Notes under the pieces: model-generated
What the model saw: the letters and a program-made list of their open reading frames with translations, nothing else
Told to the model about the DNA's origin: nothing
The model's database searches: none
Source: Virgibacillus profundi
GTDB taxonomy: Bacteria > Bacillota > Bacilli > Bacillales > Amphibacillaceae
Direction of reading: 5' to 3'
DNA: 64,000 nt
Assembly (NCBI RefSeq): GCF_002287375.1
Contig: NZ_NPOA01000003.1
Location: 186,001 to 250,000 of the forward strand
Made by a program: the position numbers and the translations under genes
Shown here: piece after piece, positions 1 through 9,357 of the stretch
Numbering within the stretch: position 1 is the stretch's first letter
Layout of the letters: every line of letters begins with the position of its first letter

Positions 1-264
1 ATGAGCAGGTTTGGAAGGCATTGGAATCATAATTGATGATTTTTAATCTAAAAAACTCTTATCTTTATTTATTTTTAAATAGATTTTGTATGCTTTTGTG
101 TAATATGAGCAGACAAAGTCTATTTTGCATTGCTTATTTATTTTCAAAATCTATAAAAAAGAGTAATTTTTATAACTCGTTAAAGGTGATGCAGACAAGA
201 CTAGAGATGGTTCTTTTAAAATGAGTCTATTTTTTGATTAAAATTTCTAAAAAAAGCTTGCTTT

Positions 265-278
265 TTGAACCGCTTACA
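265..278. promoter_or_regulatory. cre-like site upstream of sugar transporter
   Basis: TTGAACCGCTTACA matches 12 of 14 positions of the CcpA operator consensus TGWAANCGNTNWCA, with the right half perfect. It lies about 150 bases before the GPH symporter, which fits carbon catabolite control of a sugar gene. Sequence match only. The rest of positions 1-418 is AT-rich non-coding DNA in which I see no gene. Confidence 0.4.
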
Positions 279-386
279 TATATATTGAAAGTACAAAGAG
301 TTTGTTTGGTCAACAAAGTAATTATAATATATAAATTTCACAGAATTCGCCAATATATTCCAAGCGACTTGTAGTAATCAACTAAA

Positions 387-400
387 TGAAAGCGATTTAA
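387..400. promoter_or_regulatory. cre-like site next to the symporter RBS
   Basis: TGAAAGCGATTTAA matches 13 of 14 positions of the CcpA operator consensus. It sits just before the AAGGAGG ribosome binding site (405-411), where bound CcpA would act as a roadblock. Together with the site at 265 it suggests catabolite repression of the transporter. No binding evidence. Confidence 0.45.
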
Positions 401-418
401 CGCTAAGGAGGAATTAAC

Positions 419-1912
419 ATGTCAAGTGCAGCAGTAGAAAGTGGTCAAAAATATAATAAGGCAAAGTTATGGCAGATTGGCTTTTTTGCATTAAATAATA
501 CTGCAACAAATATTTATATGTTTATTTTAACATTTGTTTCTTATTATGCTGCAGGGGTAGCGGGACTGACCGTTGCAGTAGTGAGTATTGTGTTGACAGC
601 AATGCGTGTATTCGATGGTATTACAGATCCAATTGTAGGTTTTATCATTGATAAAACAGAATCGAAGTTTGGTAAGTTTCGACCTTTAATGATTTTAGGA
701 AATGTACTCTTGGCTACTTCAGTTATACTAATGTATGCGATTACGCATACCTTGCCATTATCACTTCAATTAATTTTCTTTGTATTGACTTATGGTTTAT
801 ATGTTATTGGATATACTTTTCAAACAGCTGTTACTAAAGCTGCGCAAACAGTATTGACAAACGATCCAAAACAAAGACCTTTGTTTTCTGTTTTTGACGG
901 CGTTTATAATACGGGAGTGTTCACGGTAGGACAAGTTTATGTGGCGTCCTATTTGATTGGGAAACACGGAGACTTTAATATCGGATTATTTTCTGAACTG
1001 AACACCCTTGCAATTATTCTTGCTGGAATATTTACGGTTCTTGCTGTTATTGGTATATCAGGTAAAGATAAAAAAGAGTTTTATGGTTTAGCAGATTTAA
1101 CGGTAAATACGAAATTTCGCGATTACTGGAAAATATTAAAAGGAAACAAGCCATTGAAGTTTCTAATAACGGCTGTTACCGCAGATAAATTAGCTTTCAG
1201 TCTCTTAAGACAATCTGTTGTTATGGTAATGATCTTTGGTATTTTAATGGGAGATTATGAGCTAAGTGGTACAGTCTCCATGATTACGGTTGTACCCATC
1301 TTGTTAATTACTTTTATTGCAGTTGCTATTGCTAGAAAACGAGGTATGAGAAATTCATTTATAAAGTCAACGTGGATTTCCTTTTTATCATTAGTAGGTT
1401 TAGTTGGTCTGTTTTTAGTTATGAATGACCCAACCTCCATGTCTGGTAACATAGGTATCGCAATTGTATTATTTGTTATTTTGTATACGCTCGCAATGGG
1501 ATTTGGTGCCATTCCTTCTACATTGGTAAACCCGATGATTGCAGACGTTTCGGATTATGAAACTTACAAATCAGGACGCTATGTACCGGGGATGCTAGGG
1601 ACGCTCTTCTCCTTTGTTGATAAGTTAATTACATCATTGGCTCCAGCTATTGTTGGATTTGGAGTAGCACTTATTGGATTTACAGCCGAGTTTCCAACCG
1701 TTAGTGATCCACTAACAACACCATTATATGGGATGACATTGTTATTAGGATTTGGTCTACCAGCACTAATGTTAATCGTGTCACTTGTGGCTATGAAGTT
1801 TTATAATCTGGATGATAAGAAGATGGAAGAAATACAAACGGAATTAGCTAAAATGAAAGCGGAAGGTAAAGTAGAAGAGTCAGAATTAGAACCTGAAACT
1901 AATGCAATATAA
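419..1912 (+). CDS. GPH-family (MelB/XynB-like) sugar:cation symporter
   Basis: This 497-residue polytopic membrane protein belongs to the glycoside-pentoside-hexuronide:cation symporter family, which imports glycosides or oligosaccharides with H+ or Na+. The MelB signature is visible near residues 60-85 (RVFDGITDPIVGFIIDKT, then KFGKFRP), with about 12 hydrophobic segments. The cytoplasmic tail is short and Lys/Glu-rich. ATG 419 follows AAGGAGG at a good distance. The gene stands alone, converges on an AraC-type regulator, and has two cre-like sites upstream. The substrate cannot be read from sequence, and no glycosidase lies nearby. Confidence 0.88.
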   Translation: MSSAAVESGQKYNKAKLWQIGFFALNNTATNIYMFILTFVSYYAAGVAGLTVAVVSIVLTAMRVFDGITDPIVGFIIDKTESKFGKFRPLMILGNVLLATSVILMYAITHTLPLSLQLIFFVLTYGLYVIGYTFQTAVTKAAQTVLTNDPKQRPLFSVFDGVYNTGVFTVGQVYVASYLIGKHGDFNIGLFSELNTLAIILAGIFTVLAVIGISGKDKKEFYGLADLTVNTKFRDYWKILKGNKPLKFLITAVTADKLAFSLLRQSVVMVMIFGILMGDYELSGTVSMITVVPILLITFIAVAIARKRGMRNSFIKSTWISFLSLVGLVGLFLVMNDPTSMSGNIGIAIVLFVILYTLAMGFGAIPSTLVNPMIADVSDYETYKSGRYVPGMLGTLFSFVDKLITSLAPAIVGFGVALIGFTAEFPTVSDPLTTPLYGMTLLLGFGLPALMLIVSLVAMKFYNLDDKKMEEIQTELAKMKAEGKVEESELEPETNAI

Positions 1913-1920
1913 TTTTATAA

Positions 1921-1959
1921 AAAGATGGCAACCGACTTTTGACAGCGGTTGCCATCTTT
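1921..1959. terminator. bidirectional terminator between symporter and araC gene
   Basis: A perfect inverted repeat AAAGATGGCAACCG / CGGTTGCCATCTTT with an 11-base loop lies between two convergent genes. It has A/T tracts on both sides, so it can serve both. Confidence 0.85.
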
Positions 1960-1991
1960 GGCATTAATAGTGCTATATGAATTTCTTTGGC

Positions 1992-3197
1992 TTATATTTT
2001 ACTATTCCTAAATTGGGATGGGGTACATCCAGTTTCTCGCTTGAAAACCCTTGAAAAATAAGAAGAATCCTCGTAACCGACTAACCATGCAATTTCTTCT
2101 ATCGAAATAGCTTCATTTTTTAGTAAATGCTTTGCTTTATTTATTCTAATCATTTGCTGATAATCAGTTATTGTCATGTTTGTTTCCTGTTTAAACTTTC
2201 GTGATAAATGACTAGGGTGTGTATAACAAAGTGCAGCCAGTTCGCTTTTATCTATTTGTTTATCATAATAACTCATCAGAAATTCGATAGCTTTTTGTGT
2301 AACTTTAGAATAGCTGGATAAAGAGTTTGAGATAACCAAATCAGTATATTCGATAATCATATCATCGTTTAATTGCTGCAGTTTTGATAATAGACTCGTA
2401 TTTTCAATTTCATAGGCGTATTTTTCGGATACACGATGTACAAGGATAGCGGGAACGTTACTTCTTATCGCTGCAGAGCGTAGTAGTGTACTTAAAACTA
2501 TTGCTAGATTTTTCACTCGCCTTAATGGTTGATTGGGAAAGCGTTCAGAAAAGGAAAGCAGCATTTCATTAGAGTTTATTAGTTCCATTGCCTTAGACTT
2601 ATTGCCTTGTTCAACAGCATGAATGAAATCCCCTTCAATCTTATATCTCATTTTCACAATTTGGGCATCTTCATCCGTATTATATCTTTTATTCCCTCTC
2701 TTATAGTTATGATTTCTTTTATTCGCGACTATTCTATTTGGTGTATTATCCTTCTCCAATAATACTTCGAATGACTGGAGAATACTGGAAAAACTATTCG
2801 CCTTATCTGTGGGAACTACCTGAATTCGGTTACAGATACTTCTAAGATTCTCACTTTCATTATGGTTAAGGTTATATTCTCTGGTAATACTGAATAAATT
2901 TGGAGTCAATTCCAGGAAAGGACCAATAATAACAGCATATGATTCATCTCTGGGAAAACAATAACCGAAATAGTGCAATCCCCATTCATTTGTATAGGAA
3001 TACAGTTCGTTGGTCGCTAGGTTAATTTGATTATAAAAATATAATATATCCTCATCTTCGGCTCCTGGCATAAAGGAGGGTATTGAAATTACTTCATGAT
3101 GAAAGATGAAATTCCCACGGCTATCTAAAACATATGTATTTAAATTTGTAATCAGATTTATTTTTAAAGCTGTGGAAATAAGATTCAGCTGTTCCAA
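1992..3197 (-). CDS. AraC-family transcriptional regulator
   Basis: This 401-residue regulator has a C-terminal AraC/XylS DNA-binding domain (about residues 300-398). Both helix-turn-helix units are visible; the second contains ISIEEIAWLVGYEDSSYFSR and a GCTPSQFR end. The N-terminal 280 residues are a sensor region I do not assign to a domain. The TTG start at 3197 is preceded by AAGGGTG. It is transcribed toward the GPH symporter, so it may control sugar uptake; that is inference from position. Confidence 0.85.
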   Translation of the reverse strand: MEQLNLISTALKINLITNLNTYVLDSRGNFIFHHEVISIPSFMPGAEDEDILYFYNQINLATNELYSYTNEWGLHYFGYCFPRDESYAVIIGPFLELTPNLFSITREYNLNHNESENLRSICNRIQVVPTDKANSFSSILQSFEVLLEKDNTPNRIVANKRNHNYKRGNKRYNTDEDAQIVKMRYKIEGDFIHAVEQGNKSKAMELINSNEMLLSFSERFPNQPLRRVKNLAIVLSTLLRSAAIRSNVPAILVHRVSEKYAYEIENTSLLSKLQQLNDDMIIEYTDLVISNSLSSYSKVTQKAIEFLMSYYDKQIDKSELAALCYTHPSHLSRKFKQETNMTITDYQQMIRINKAKHLLKNEAISIEEIAWLVGYEDSSYFSRVFKRETGCTPSQFRNSKI

Positions 3198-3527
3198 TTG
3201 TAATCACACCCTTAACAGCATTTTATAAATATTTAAATAGAAGTGCAATACCTATCCTCGAATTGTTAAAATAATCCTTGAAAATTGCTGTTTAGTAATT
3301 ATGAATTTATGAATCATATTGTGAAAAATGTGTTCGTGATTTAAAAGAAATGTTTAGTTGTTCTATTTTTGTTCTGAGATATGAACCAATTCAGCCTAGA
3401 ATTAGGATTCTTTTCAATCGTTTTTTGCGATATACTAAAAACAAGGGGGTTTGAAACAGTTTCATTATATTTGTTCAATTTTATTTAAACTTCGTTATTT
3501 TGACAGTTCCGCAAAATATTAGATTGG
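3198..3527. other. intergenic region without recognisable gene
   Basis: AT-rich, 330 bases between the araC start and the TnpB relic. It must hold the araC promoter, and its right part may be the degraded body of the insertion element. I see no ORF or RNA gene. Confidence 0.4.
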
Positions 3528-3884
3528 GTGCAGGTGAAAAATAATAAGCATTACACAAAAGTAGACGAAACAAATACAACGAAAGAGTGCTGTGTTTGCG
3601 GACACAAAGAAAAGAAAAAAACCGATGTCCGTATTTTCACTTGCAAAAACTGTCAAACAACACTTTATCGAGATATGAATAGCGTTGTCAACATTGGCAA
3701 AAAAGAAGGAAAGTTATTGCCTCGCTTGGGCTATGTAGGGGTGAAAAACCCTATGTATACAGTTTGGTGGGAGTGGAAACGACAAGCAATTGTTCGGGGA
3801 AGATTCCGTCTACTGGCTGGTGGAAATGAGTCGCCGGGAGAGAAAACAAAGAGAACCCTTCAATTGACGAAGAGTTCCTCTTAA
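3528..3884 (+). pseudogene. C-terminal remnant of IS200/IS605 TnpB
   Basis: The 118-residue frame carries only the C-terminal zinc ribbon of a TnpB nuclease. CCVCG at about residues 21-25 and CKNC at 39-42 are followed by YRDMNSVVNIG, which matches the last RuvC segment (usually D.N.A.NI). The RuvC body with the first Asp and the Glu is missing, so this is a 5'-truncated relic. The last 37 bases (3848-3884) can fold as an imperfect AGAGAACCCTT/AAGAGTTCCTCT hairpin, as expected for a TnpB omega-RNA or right end overlapping the gene. Not functional as a nuclease. Confidence 0.8.
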
Positions 3885-3945
3885 ATATTAACTAATGATA
3901 CTCAATTTGAGTAGAATTAAACAATTTAAGGAGAGCGGGAATCGT

Positions 3946-4560
3946 ATGTATTTTTTGATTGTAAGTTTAATCGGCTACCTGTTTGGCTGTCTTCACGGTT
4001 CACAGCTGGTCAGCAAATTTAAGAAGATTGATATTAAAAACTCCGGGGTAAAAAATTCCGGTGCATCGAATACGACAATATTATTAGGATGGAAGTATGG
4101 GGTTTTAGTTGCACTTATAGATATTTTTAAGGCTACTTTGGCAATCATGTTAGTATTATATATTTTGAATCAATATGGGATTACAGGTGAGGAGAAGAAC
4201 CTGCTTGTGTATCTTACCGCTTTATTCGTAATCATCGGTCACAATTATCCGATCACAATGAAATTTAGTGGTGGAAAAGGAACGGCATCTCTTGTTGGGG
4301 TACTGCTCGCAATAGATTGGAAAATAGCGGTGATCGGGATTGGTATCCTGTTCATTTTTACGTTTGCTACAGATTACCTCGTAGTTGGTGTGCTTTTTAT
4401 GTATTTATCATTTTTGGTCACAACCTATTTCTTCTTTGGAATTGAGCCAACGATGATCGTGTTGTTATTATCTGTACTTAGTGTTATGAAACATATGGAA
4501 AATTATAAACGTATATTAACAAAGGAAGAAACAAAACTTTCAAGTATGTTCGGTAAATAA
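3946..4560 (+). CDS. PlsY-like glycerol-3-phosphate acyltransferase
   Basis: This 204-residue polytopic membrane protein is of the PlsY family, which transfers the acyl group of acyl-phosphate to glycerol-3-phosphate in phospholipid synthesis. The second family motif appears as NSGVKNSGASNTT (standard form GSGNxGATN) and the third as GHNYPITMKFSGGKGTAS. About five membrane segments fit the family. ATG 3946 has TAAGGAG upstream; an in-frame start at 3895 lacks a ribosome site. Motif 2 is divergent, so this may be a secondary PlsY paralogue. Confidence 0.8.
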   Translation: MYFLIVSLIGYLFGCLHGSQLVSKFKKIDIKNSGVKNSGASNTTILLGWKYGVLVALIDIFKATLAIMLVLYILNQYGITGEEKNLLVYLTALFVIIGHNYPITMKFSGGKGTASLVGVLLAIDWKIAVIGIGILFIFTFATDYLVVGVLFMYLSFLVTTYFFFGIEPTMIVLLLSVLSVMKHMENYKRILTKEETKLSSMFGK

Positions 4561-4583
4561 AACTGAACTAATCGGAGGACAAT

Positions 4584-5069
4584 ATGCTGGATATCATCAT
4601 ATGGATTGTTATTATTGCATTATTTATCATTAGTTTTGCCGGAATAGTCTTTCCAATCATTCCATCAGTACTGGTGCTATGGGTAGGTTTTATACTGTAT
4701 CACTTTGTTATTAATTCGGACGAGCTGAATTTTATCTTTTGGCTTGTTATGGGTGTGTTTACAGTAGTTCTTATCGTTGCAGACATTATCGCCAATAGTT
4801 ATTTTGTGAAAAAATTTGGTGGGAGCAAATGGGGAGAACGGGGTGCAGCTGTTGCGGTAATTGTAGGGTCATTTATAATTCCGCCATTTGGCATTCTGAT
4901 CATTCCTTTTGCGGTTGTGTTTATTATTGAAATGCTGCAAAAAAGAACTACGAAGGAAGCTTTCCGGGCATCTATTGGATCACTTATGGGATTTTTAGGC
5001 GGGGCATTTGCAAAAGTAGTGATTCAAATTGTTATGATTGTGTGGTTTTTTATCGTAATATTATTATAG
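4584..5069 (+). CDS. DUF456 family membrane protein
   Basis: This 161-residue hydrophobic protein resembles the DUF456 family (YqgC type). The N-terminal stretch contains FAGIVFPIIPSVLVLWVGF, and a Gly-rich segment IVGSFIIPPFGILIIPF is typical. Four to five membrane helices are predicted by eye. No function is established for the family. A GGAGGAC ribosome site precedes ATG 4584, 23 bases after the PlsY-like gene, so they may be cotranscribed with pdxK. Confidence 0.75.
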   Translation: MLDIIIWIVIIALFIISFAGIVFPIIPSVLVLWVGFILYHFVINSDELNFIFWLVMGVFTVVLIVADIIANSYFVKKFGGSKWGERGAAVAVIVGSFIIPPFGILIIPFAVVFIIEMLQKRTTKEAFRASIGSLMGFLGGAFAKVVIQIVMIVWFFIVILL

Positions 5070-5099
5070 AAAAATTTTTCGAAGAGAGGTATTGCTATA

Positions 5100-5933
5100 A
5101 TGAATTATCCATCACGAGTTATCACGATTGCGGGTTCGGCAGCAGGTGGAAGTGCCGGAATTCAGGCAGATTTAAAAACATTTCAGGAATTGGATGTATA
5201 TGGAATGAGTGTTGTTACAGCTATTGTTGGAAGACATCCTGAAACAAATAAAAATGTACATCCTCAAACGTTGGAAGCAATTGAGGCGCAGTTTTCTACA
5301 GCAATGAAACAAGTTGGTGCAGATGGTTTAAAAACGGGGATGTTGTTTTCAAAAGACGTTATCGAAATGGTAGCAAAGTTAATAAAACATGCATCGATTG
5401 ATAATATTGTTGTTGATCCTGTTATGGTTGGAAAACTGGATTCAAAACTTCTGGAGGATGATGCAATCGAAGCATTAAAAAACAACCTAATACCACTGGC
5501 TACCATCATTACACCAAATATTCCCGAAGCATCCTTTTTATTGGATGGGAGAGAGTTGAGTAGTGTCGATGATTTAAAACAGGCCGCTATTGATTTGCAT
5601 CATTTAGGCGCAAATTATGTTTTGGTCAAGGGTGGCAGACTTCAAGGACCTGCAGTTGACGTGCTGTATGATGGTGAGACGATAACAGTTTATGAAGCAC
5701 CAAGAATTGATACAGTTAATACAAGTGGAGCTGGATGTACATATTCAGCAGCAATAGCTGCGAACTTAGCCAAAGGCAAGCCTGTTACTGAAGCTGTACT
5801 CCTGGCAAAAAACTTTGTAACAACAGCGATTGAACATGGATTTTCCTACACGGAAATGGTTGGACCTACTTACCATGCGGCAGAACGGAAATACGGAGAA
5901 GCACATAAAATTAAAGTGAATAAACTTACTTAA
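5100..5933 (+). CDS. pdxK: pyridoxine/pyridoxal/pyridoxamine kinase
   Basis: This 277-residue ribokinase-fold kinase is of the ThiD-like PdxK type known from Bacillus and phosphorylates B6 vitamers in the PLP salvage pathway. ITIAGSAAGGSAGIQADLKT at the N-terminus and the ATP/anion-hole motif NTSGAGCTYSAA near residue 210 are visible. It has Gly-Ala-Gly-Cys in place of the usual Gly-X-Gly-Asp, which is the Bacillus PdxK hallmark. GAGAGGT precedes ATG 5100. Thiamin-pathway ThiD is the alternative, but the GAGC motif favours PdxK. Confidence 0.85.
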   Translation: MNYPSRVITIAGSAAGGSAGIQADLKTFQELDVYGMSVVTAIVGRHPETNKNVHPQTLEAIEAQFSTAMKQVGADGLKTGMLFSKDVIEMVAKLIKHASIDNIVVDPVMVGKLDSKLLEDDAIEALKNNLIPLATIITPNIPEASFLLDGRELSSVDDLKQAAIDLHHLGANYVLVKGGRLQGPAVDVLYDGETITVYEAPRIDTVNTSGAGCTYSAAIAANLAKGKPVTEAVLLAKNFVTTAIEHGFSYTEMVGPTYHAAERKYGEAHKIKVNKLT

Positions 5934-6003
5934 TTTTGGAAAAACTCGAGCTCAATCTGTTACACTGTAATTGAAAGCGATTAATATTCTAGGAGGTATA
6001 TGC

Positions 6004-6294
6004 GTGGATCACGAACATGAACACGAGCATGATCACCGTCATGATACAGTTACAAAAGCCGAAAAGGAAGATTTATTAGGTTTAGTTCACATGCGATTTG
6101 GTCATTTATCAGATGAAATCCATGAGAAAATTATGGGGATACAGGATCTGGATGTATTGGATCGGTTATTCTTAATTGCAGTAAATGCAGCGAATTGGGA
6201 TGTTTTTGTGGCAGAATTAAATGAAGGAAATGAATCCTTTAAAATGACAGGCGATGGTTTTGATCCATTAGCGCAAAAAAGAAAAGATGAATAA
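6004..6294 (+). CDS. small protein with His-rich N-terminus, unknown function
   Basis: I do not recognise this 96-residue protein. It begins with a run alternating His with Asp/Glu (DHEHEHEHDHRHD), a likely metal-binding tail, followed by an acidic, mainly helical soluble domain without membrane segments. GTG 6004 is chosen because AGGAGG (5991-5996) lies 7 bases upstream; the earlier in-frame TTG at 5971 has no ribosome site. It ends 11 bases before pncA, so the two are probably cotranscribed. A link between metal and the Zn/Fe-dependent PncA amidase is speculation. Confidence 0.7.
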   Translation: MDHEHEHEHDHRHDTVTKAEKEDLLGLVHMRFGHLSDEIHEKIMGIQDLDVLDRLFLIAVNAANWDVFVAELNEGNESFKMTGDGFDPLAQKRKDE

Positions 6295-6305
6295 GGTGAT
6301 CTAAT

Positions 6306-6857
6306 ATGGGGAAACGGGCATTACTTAATGTTGATTACACATATGATTTTGTTGCGGAAAACGGAAACCTTACATGTGGTGAACCAGGACAGGCCATCGA
6401 AGATAAAATCGTTTCGATAACAAAAGAATTTGATGAAGCGGGCGACTATGTTGTCTTTGCGATTGATGCACACGAAAAAGGAGACAGGCTTCATCCTGAA
6501 TCCGCATTATTTCCACCACATAATATTATAGGTACCTCAGGCCGTGATTTGTACGGAAAGCTTGCTGATGTTTACGAGGAAATTAATGGTCATGATAATG
6601 TCTATTATTATGATAAAACTCGTTATAGTGCATTTGCCGGTACCGACCTGGAGATTAAACTCCGGGAACGTGGAATAAATGAAGTTCATATTATAGGGGT
6701 TTGCACAGATATTTGTGTACTGCACACGGCAATAGATGCATATAATAAAGGATTTAAGATTGTTATTCATAAAGATGCAGTTGCAAGTTTTAATAGGGCA
6801 GGGCATGAATGGGCATTGGGACATTTTACGAATACATTAGGTGCGACAGTAGTATAG
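6306..6857 (+). CDS. pncA: nicotinamidase
   Basis: This 183-residue cysteine hydrolase of the isochorismatase-like fold converts nicotinamide to nicotinate in NAD salvage. The catalytic Cys is in the segment GVCTDICVLHTA (about residues 135-146), the Asp in the N-terminal VDYTYDF, and the metal site in IDAHEKGDRLHPE. KTRYSAFAGTDLE is typical of Bacillus PncA. The length equals the family norm. AAGGTGA precedes the ATG. The gene follows the His-rich protein and ends at a terminator. Confidence 0.9.
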   Translation: MGKRALLNVDYTYDFVAENGNLTCGEPGQAIEDKIVSITKEFDEAGDYVVFAIDAHEKGDRLHPESALFPPHNIIGTSGRDLYGKLADVYEEINGHDNVYYYDKTRYSAFAGTDLEIKLRERGINEVHIIGVCTDICVLHTAIDAYNKGFKIVIHKDAVASFNRAGHEWALGHFTNTLGATVV

Positions 6858-6862
6858 ATAAT

Positions 6863-6903
6863 AAAAGCTTGTAGAGGAAAATGCTATTTTCTGCAGGCTT
6901 TTT
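6863..6903 (+). terminator. terminator after pncA
   Basis: AAAAGCTTGTAGA pairs with TCTGCAGGCTTTTT (two G-U pairs) around a loop of about 14 bases and ends in a T-run. Confidence 0.75.
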
Positions 6904-6991
6904 AGCATGAGAAGAGAGATGCTTGGAACAATTAGAGGTTGTGGAATTGTTACAAGTGGTACGTAAAAAGAATAATAGAGGTGAATAAGTT

Positions 6992-7522
6992 TTGGAACTT
7001 TTTATGAATCATACATTTGAAAATTATAAAGTAAGAAAAGCAGTAACCTCAGATAGCTCTGCCGTTTTTCAAGTTTTGCGTGATGCTGCGGTTTGGTTGC
7101 GGGGCAAAGGTATTTCCCAATGGGAGCACTTGCATAATGAAGTGGAAGTTGGGGAAGTTTTGGAAGATATACAGGATGGCATAACCTATGTCGTTGAAAA
7201 TTTGGAAGGTGATTTAGTAGCTACTTTTAATTTCACCGGTGTACAGAATGCCTGGGATGTTGCCATGTGGGGAAAAAGAGATGATAATGCGTATTACATC
7301 CACAGATTAGCTGTACATAAAGCACATCATAACAAGCAAATCGGCAGGAAAGTTCTGGTATGGATGGATGAAAATATTCAACTGAAGGAAGGCTTTCTAA
7401 GATTGGATTGTATTGCCAATAATTCTTTTCTAAATAAATTTTATGATAAAGCAGGTTATACATTCTCCGGACATGTTGGTGAAGGAGAAGATGCTTTTTC
7501 CATCTATGAAAAGGCGTTTTAG
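6992..7522 (+). CDS. GNAT family N-acetyltransferase
   Basis: This 176-residue GNAT acyltransferase has the acetyl-CoA binding region near residues 100-135 (YIHRLAVHKAHHNKQIGRKV, where the usual Q/RxxGxG/A loop is NKQIGRK) and the C-terminal NNSFLNKFYDKAGY segment. The substrate is unknown. TTG 6992 is preceded by AGAGGTGA with 7-base spacing; ATG 7004 is an alternative. Monocistronic, upstream of the proS leader. Confidence 0.8.
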   Translation: MELFMNHTFENYKVRKAVTSDSSAVFQVLRDAAVWLRGKGISQWEHLHNEVEVGEVLEDIQDGITYVVENLEGDLVATFNFTGVQNAWDVAMWGKRDDNAYYIHRLAVHKAHHNKQIGRKVLVWMDENIQLKEGFLRLDCIANNSFLNKFYDKAGYTFSGHVGEGEDAFSIYEKAF

Positions 7523-7530
7523 AGTCAAAG

Positions 7531-7559
7531 TTGACTTTACTTTGATATCAATATATATT
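7531..7559 (+). promoter_or_regulatory. sigma-A promoter of the proS T-box leader
   Basis: TTGACT (7531-7536), 17 bases, TATATT (7554-7559), placed just before the T-box stem I. Confidence 0.6.
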
Positions 7560-7572
7560 AAAGAATATATAG

Positions 7573-7816
7573 GAAACGTTGATGAGGATTAGTATAATTT
7601 GTTTGTCTTTTTAAGAGAGGAAATGGCTGCTGGGAATTTCCAAAGACACAAATTGGAACCTGCCTTCTGAGTTCGCCATCGGTAAAATGCTTTTTACTAT
7701 AAGATGTGCGCGGTTTATTACCGTTATCAAGCTAAGTGTGCAAGGATTATATGTTCCCTGCAAACAAGGGTGGTACCACCAGACCTCGGTCCCTTTTAGG
7801 ATGCGGGGATTTTTTG
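7573..7816 (+). ncRNA. T-box riboswitch of proS
   Basis: This leader has the T-box layout. Stem I starts with GATGAGGATTAGTA (AGTA motif); there is an apical loop region, then a specifier segment GGAACCTGCC in which CCU is a proline codon. The conserved T-box AGGGTGGTACCACC lies at 7768-7781, followed by a terminator helix ending in T residues before 7816. Uncharged tRNA-Pro should stabilise the antiterminator and turn on proS. The specifier assignment is by eye and agrees with the downstream gene. Confidence 0.9.
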
Positions 7817-7855
7817 TGTTTAAAAAAATAATATTATTATAAAGAGGTGTTTCGT

Positions 7856-9295
7856 ATGGGTAAGAAAAACAAGCAATTTGTCGAAAAAATTACAGCGATG
7901 GAAGATGATTTTGCCCAATGGTATACAGATGTGGTCAAACAGGCGGATTTAGTTGAATATGGATTAGTCAGAGGAACAATGATCATTAAGCCATACGGCT
8001 TTGCCATCTGGGAAAACATTAAGGATGAGTTAGACTATAAAATTAAAGAAACTGGACATTCCAATGTAGCATTCCCAGTATTTATTCCGGAAAGCCTTTT
8101 GCAAAAAGAGAAAGATCATGTGGAAGGATTTGCTCCGGAGGTGGCTTGGATAACTCATGGTGGTGATGATAAACTTGCAGAACGTCTTGCATTCCGGCCA
8201 ACATCTGAAGTGCTTTTCAGTGATTACTATTCGAAAAATATCCATTCTTACAGAGACCTGCCAAAGCTGTACAACCAATGGACAAATGTGGTGCGCTGGG
8301 AGAAAACAACCCGTCCGTTCCTGCGTTCTTCTGAATTTCACTGGCAGGAAGGACATACAGCACATGCAACGGATGAAGATGCGGCCCAGGAAACGGATAG
8401 AATGCTTGGCGTTTATGCAGACTTAGTAGAGGATTATTTAGCAATTCCTGTTCTTCGTGGACGTAAAACGGAAAAGGAAAAGTTTGCAGGTGCCAAATAC
8501 ACATTAACTATTGAGGCCTTGATGCATGATGGAAAAGCGTTACAATCAGGAACTTCACATCATTTTGGCTTAGGATTTGCAGAAGCATTTGACATTACCT
8601 ATCTGGATGAAAATGGTGAAAGTCAGTTTGTACATCAAACTTCGTGGGGATTCTCGACACGTATAATGGGGGCTTTGATTATGGTGCATGGCGACAATCG
8701 AGGCCTGGTGGTACCACCAAGGATTGCTCCAACGCAAGCGATGATTGTACCAATCGCACAGCATAAAGAGGGAGTTCTCGATAAAGCCTATGATTTGCGT
8801 GACCGATTAAAGGATCTTGTTCGAGTTGATATCGATGCAAGTGATAAAATGCCTGGTTGGAAATTCAATGAATACGAGATGAAGGGTATTCCTGTACGTG
8901 TTGAAATGGGACCTAAGGATATCGAGAAAGAACAGGTAGTACTGGTACGTCGTGATACAGGAGAAAAAGAATTTGTTGCATTGAATGATCTTGAAAATCG
9001 CCTGCCAGCTCTGTTGGATGAAATTCAGCAGAACTTATTTGATAAAGCACTGGCGCATCGCAATGAGAAAACCTCAGTTGCTAAGAATATGGATGAATTC
9101 AAACAAACGCTTGAACAAAAAACAGGATTTATCAAAGCAATGTGGTGCGGGGATAATGCATGTGAAGAGAAGATTAAAGAGGAAACAACAGCAACATCAC
9201 GTTGTATCCCGTTTGAACAGGAAACAGTAGCTGATACATGTGTATGCTGTGGAAAAGAAGCAAAAGAATTAGTAATTTGGGCAAAAGCATATTGA
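7856..9295 (+). CDS. proS: prolyl-tRNA synthetase, short (archaeal/eukaryal-like) form
   Basis: This 479-residue class II synthetase charges tRNA-Pro. It is the short form without the bacterial editing insertion. Class II motif 2 ([16 protein letters not shown]) and motif 3 ([10 protein letters not shown]) are visible. The anticodon-binding domain and a C-terminal Cys-rich zinc-like domain follow (CGDNACEE, then SRCIPF and CVCCGKEA). ATG 7856 follows AAAGAGGTG; the GTG at 7847 lies inside that site. Control is by the T-box just upstream. Many Bacillaceae have a second, longer ProS elsewhere; that cannot be seen here. Confidence 0.95.
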   Translation: MGKKNKQFVEKITAMEDDFAQWYTDVVKQADLVEYGLVRGTMIIKPYGFAIWENIKDELDYKIKETGHSNVAFPVFIPESLLQKEKDHVEGFAPEVAWITHGGDDKLAERLAFRPTSEVLFSDYYSKNIHSYRDLPKLYNQWTNVVRWEKTTRPFLRSSEFHWQEGHTAHATDEDAAQETDRMLGVYADLVEDYLAIPVLRGRKTEKEKFAGAKYTLTIEALMHDGKALQSGTSHHFGLGFAEAFDITYLDENGESQFVHQTSWGFSTRIMGALIMVHGDNRGLVVPPRIAPTQAMIVPIAQHKEGVLDKAYDLRDRLKDLVRVDIDASDKMPGWKFNEYEMKGIPVRVEMGPKDIEKEQVVLVRRDTGEKEFVALNDLENRLPALLDEIQQNLFDKALAHRNEKTSVAKNMDEFKQTLEQKTGFIKAMWCGDNACEEKIKEETTATSRCIPFEQETVADTCVCCGKEAKELVIWAKAY

Positions 9296-9300
9296 TTTTT

Positions 9301-9332
9301 AAAAACGAGCGCCGGTAGATGCGCTCGTTTTT
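9301..9332 (+). terminator. proS terminator
   Basis: AAAAACGAGCGC pairs with GCGCTCGTTTTTT around CGGTAGAT: strong GC stem plus T-run. Confidence 0.9.
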
Positions 9333-9357
9333 TATGTGAAAGCTGATCAGGAATTGA

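Noticed and set aside
33-224. 63-codon open frame at the window start
   Set aside because: AT-rich, no ribosome site, low-complexity composition (Phe/Leu/Asn); no sign of selection.
5971-6003. cre-like TGAAAGCGATTAAT before the His-rich gene
   Set aside because: Only 12 of 14 matches with the CA end wrong, inside the pdxK-pncA stretch where catabolite control makes little sense.
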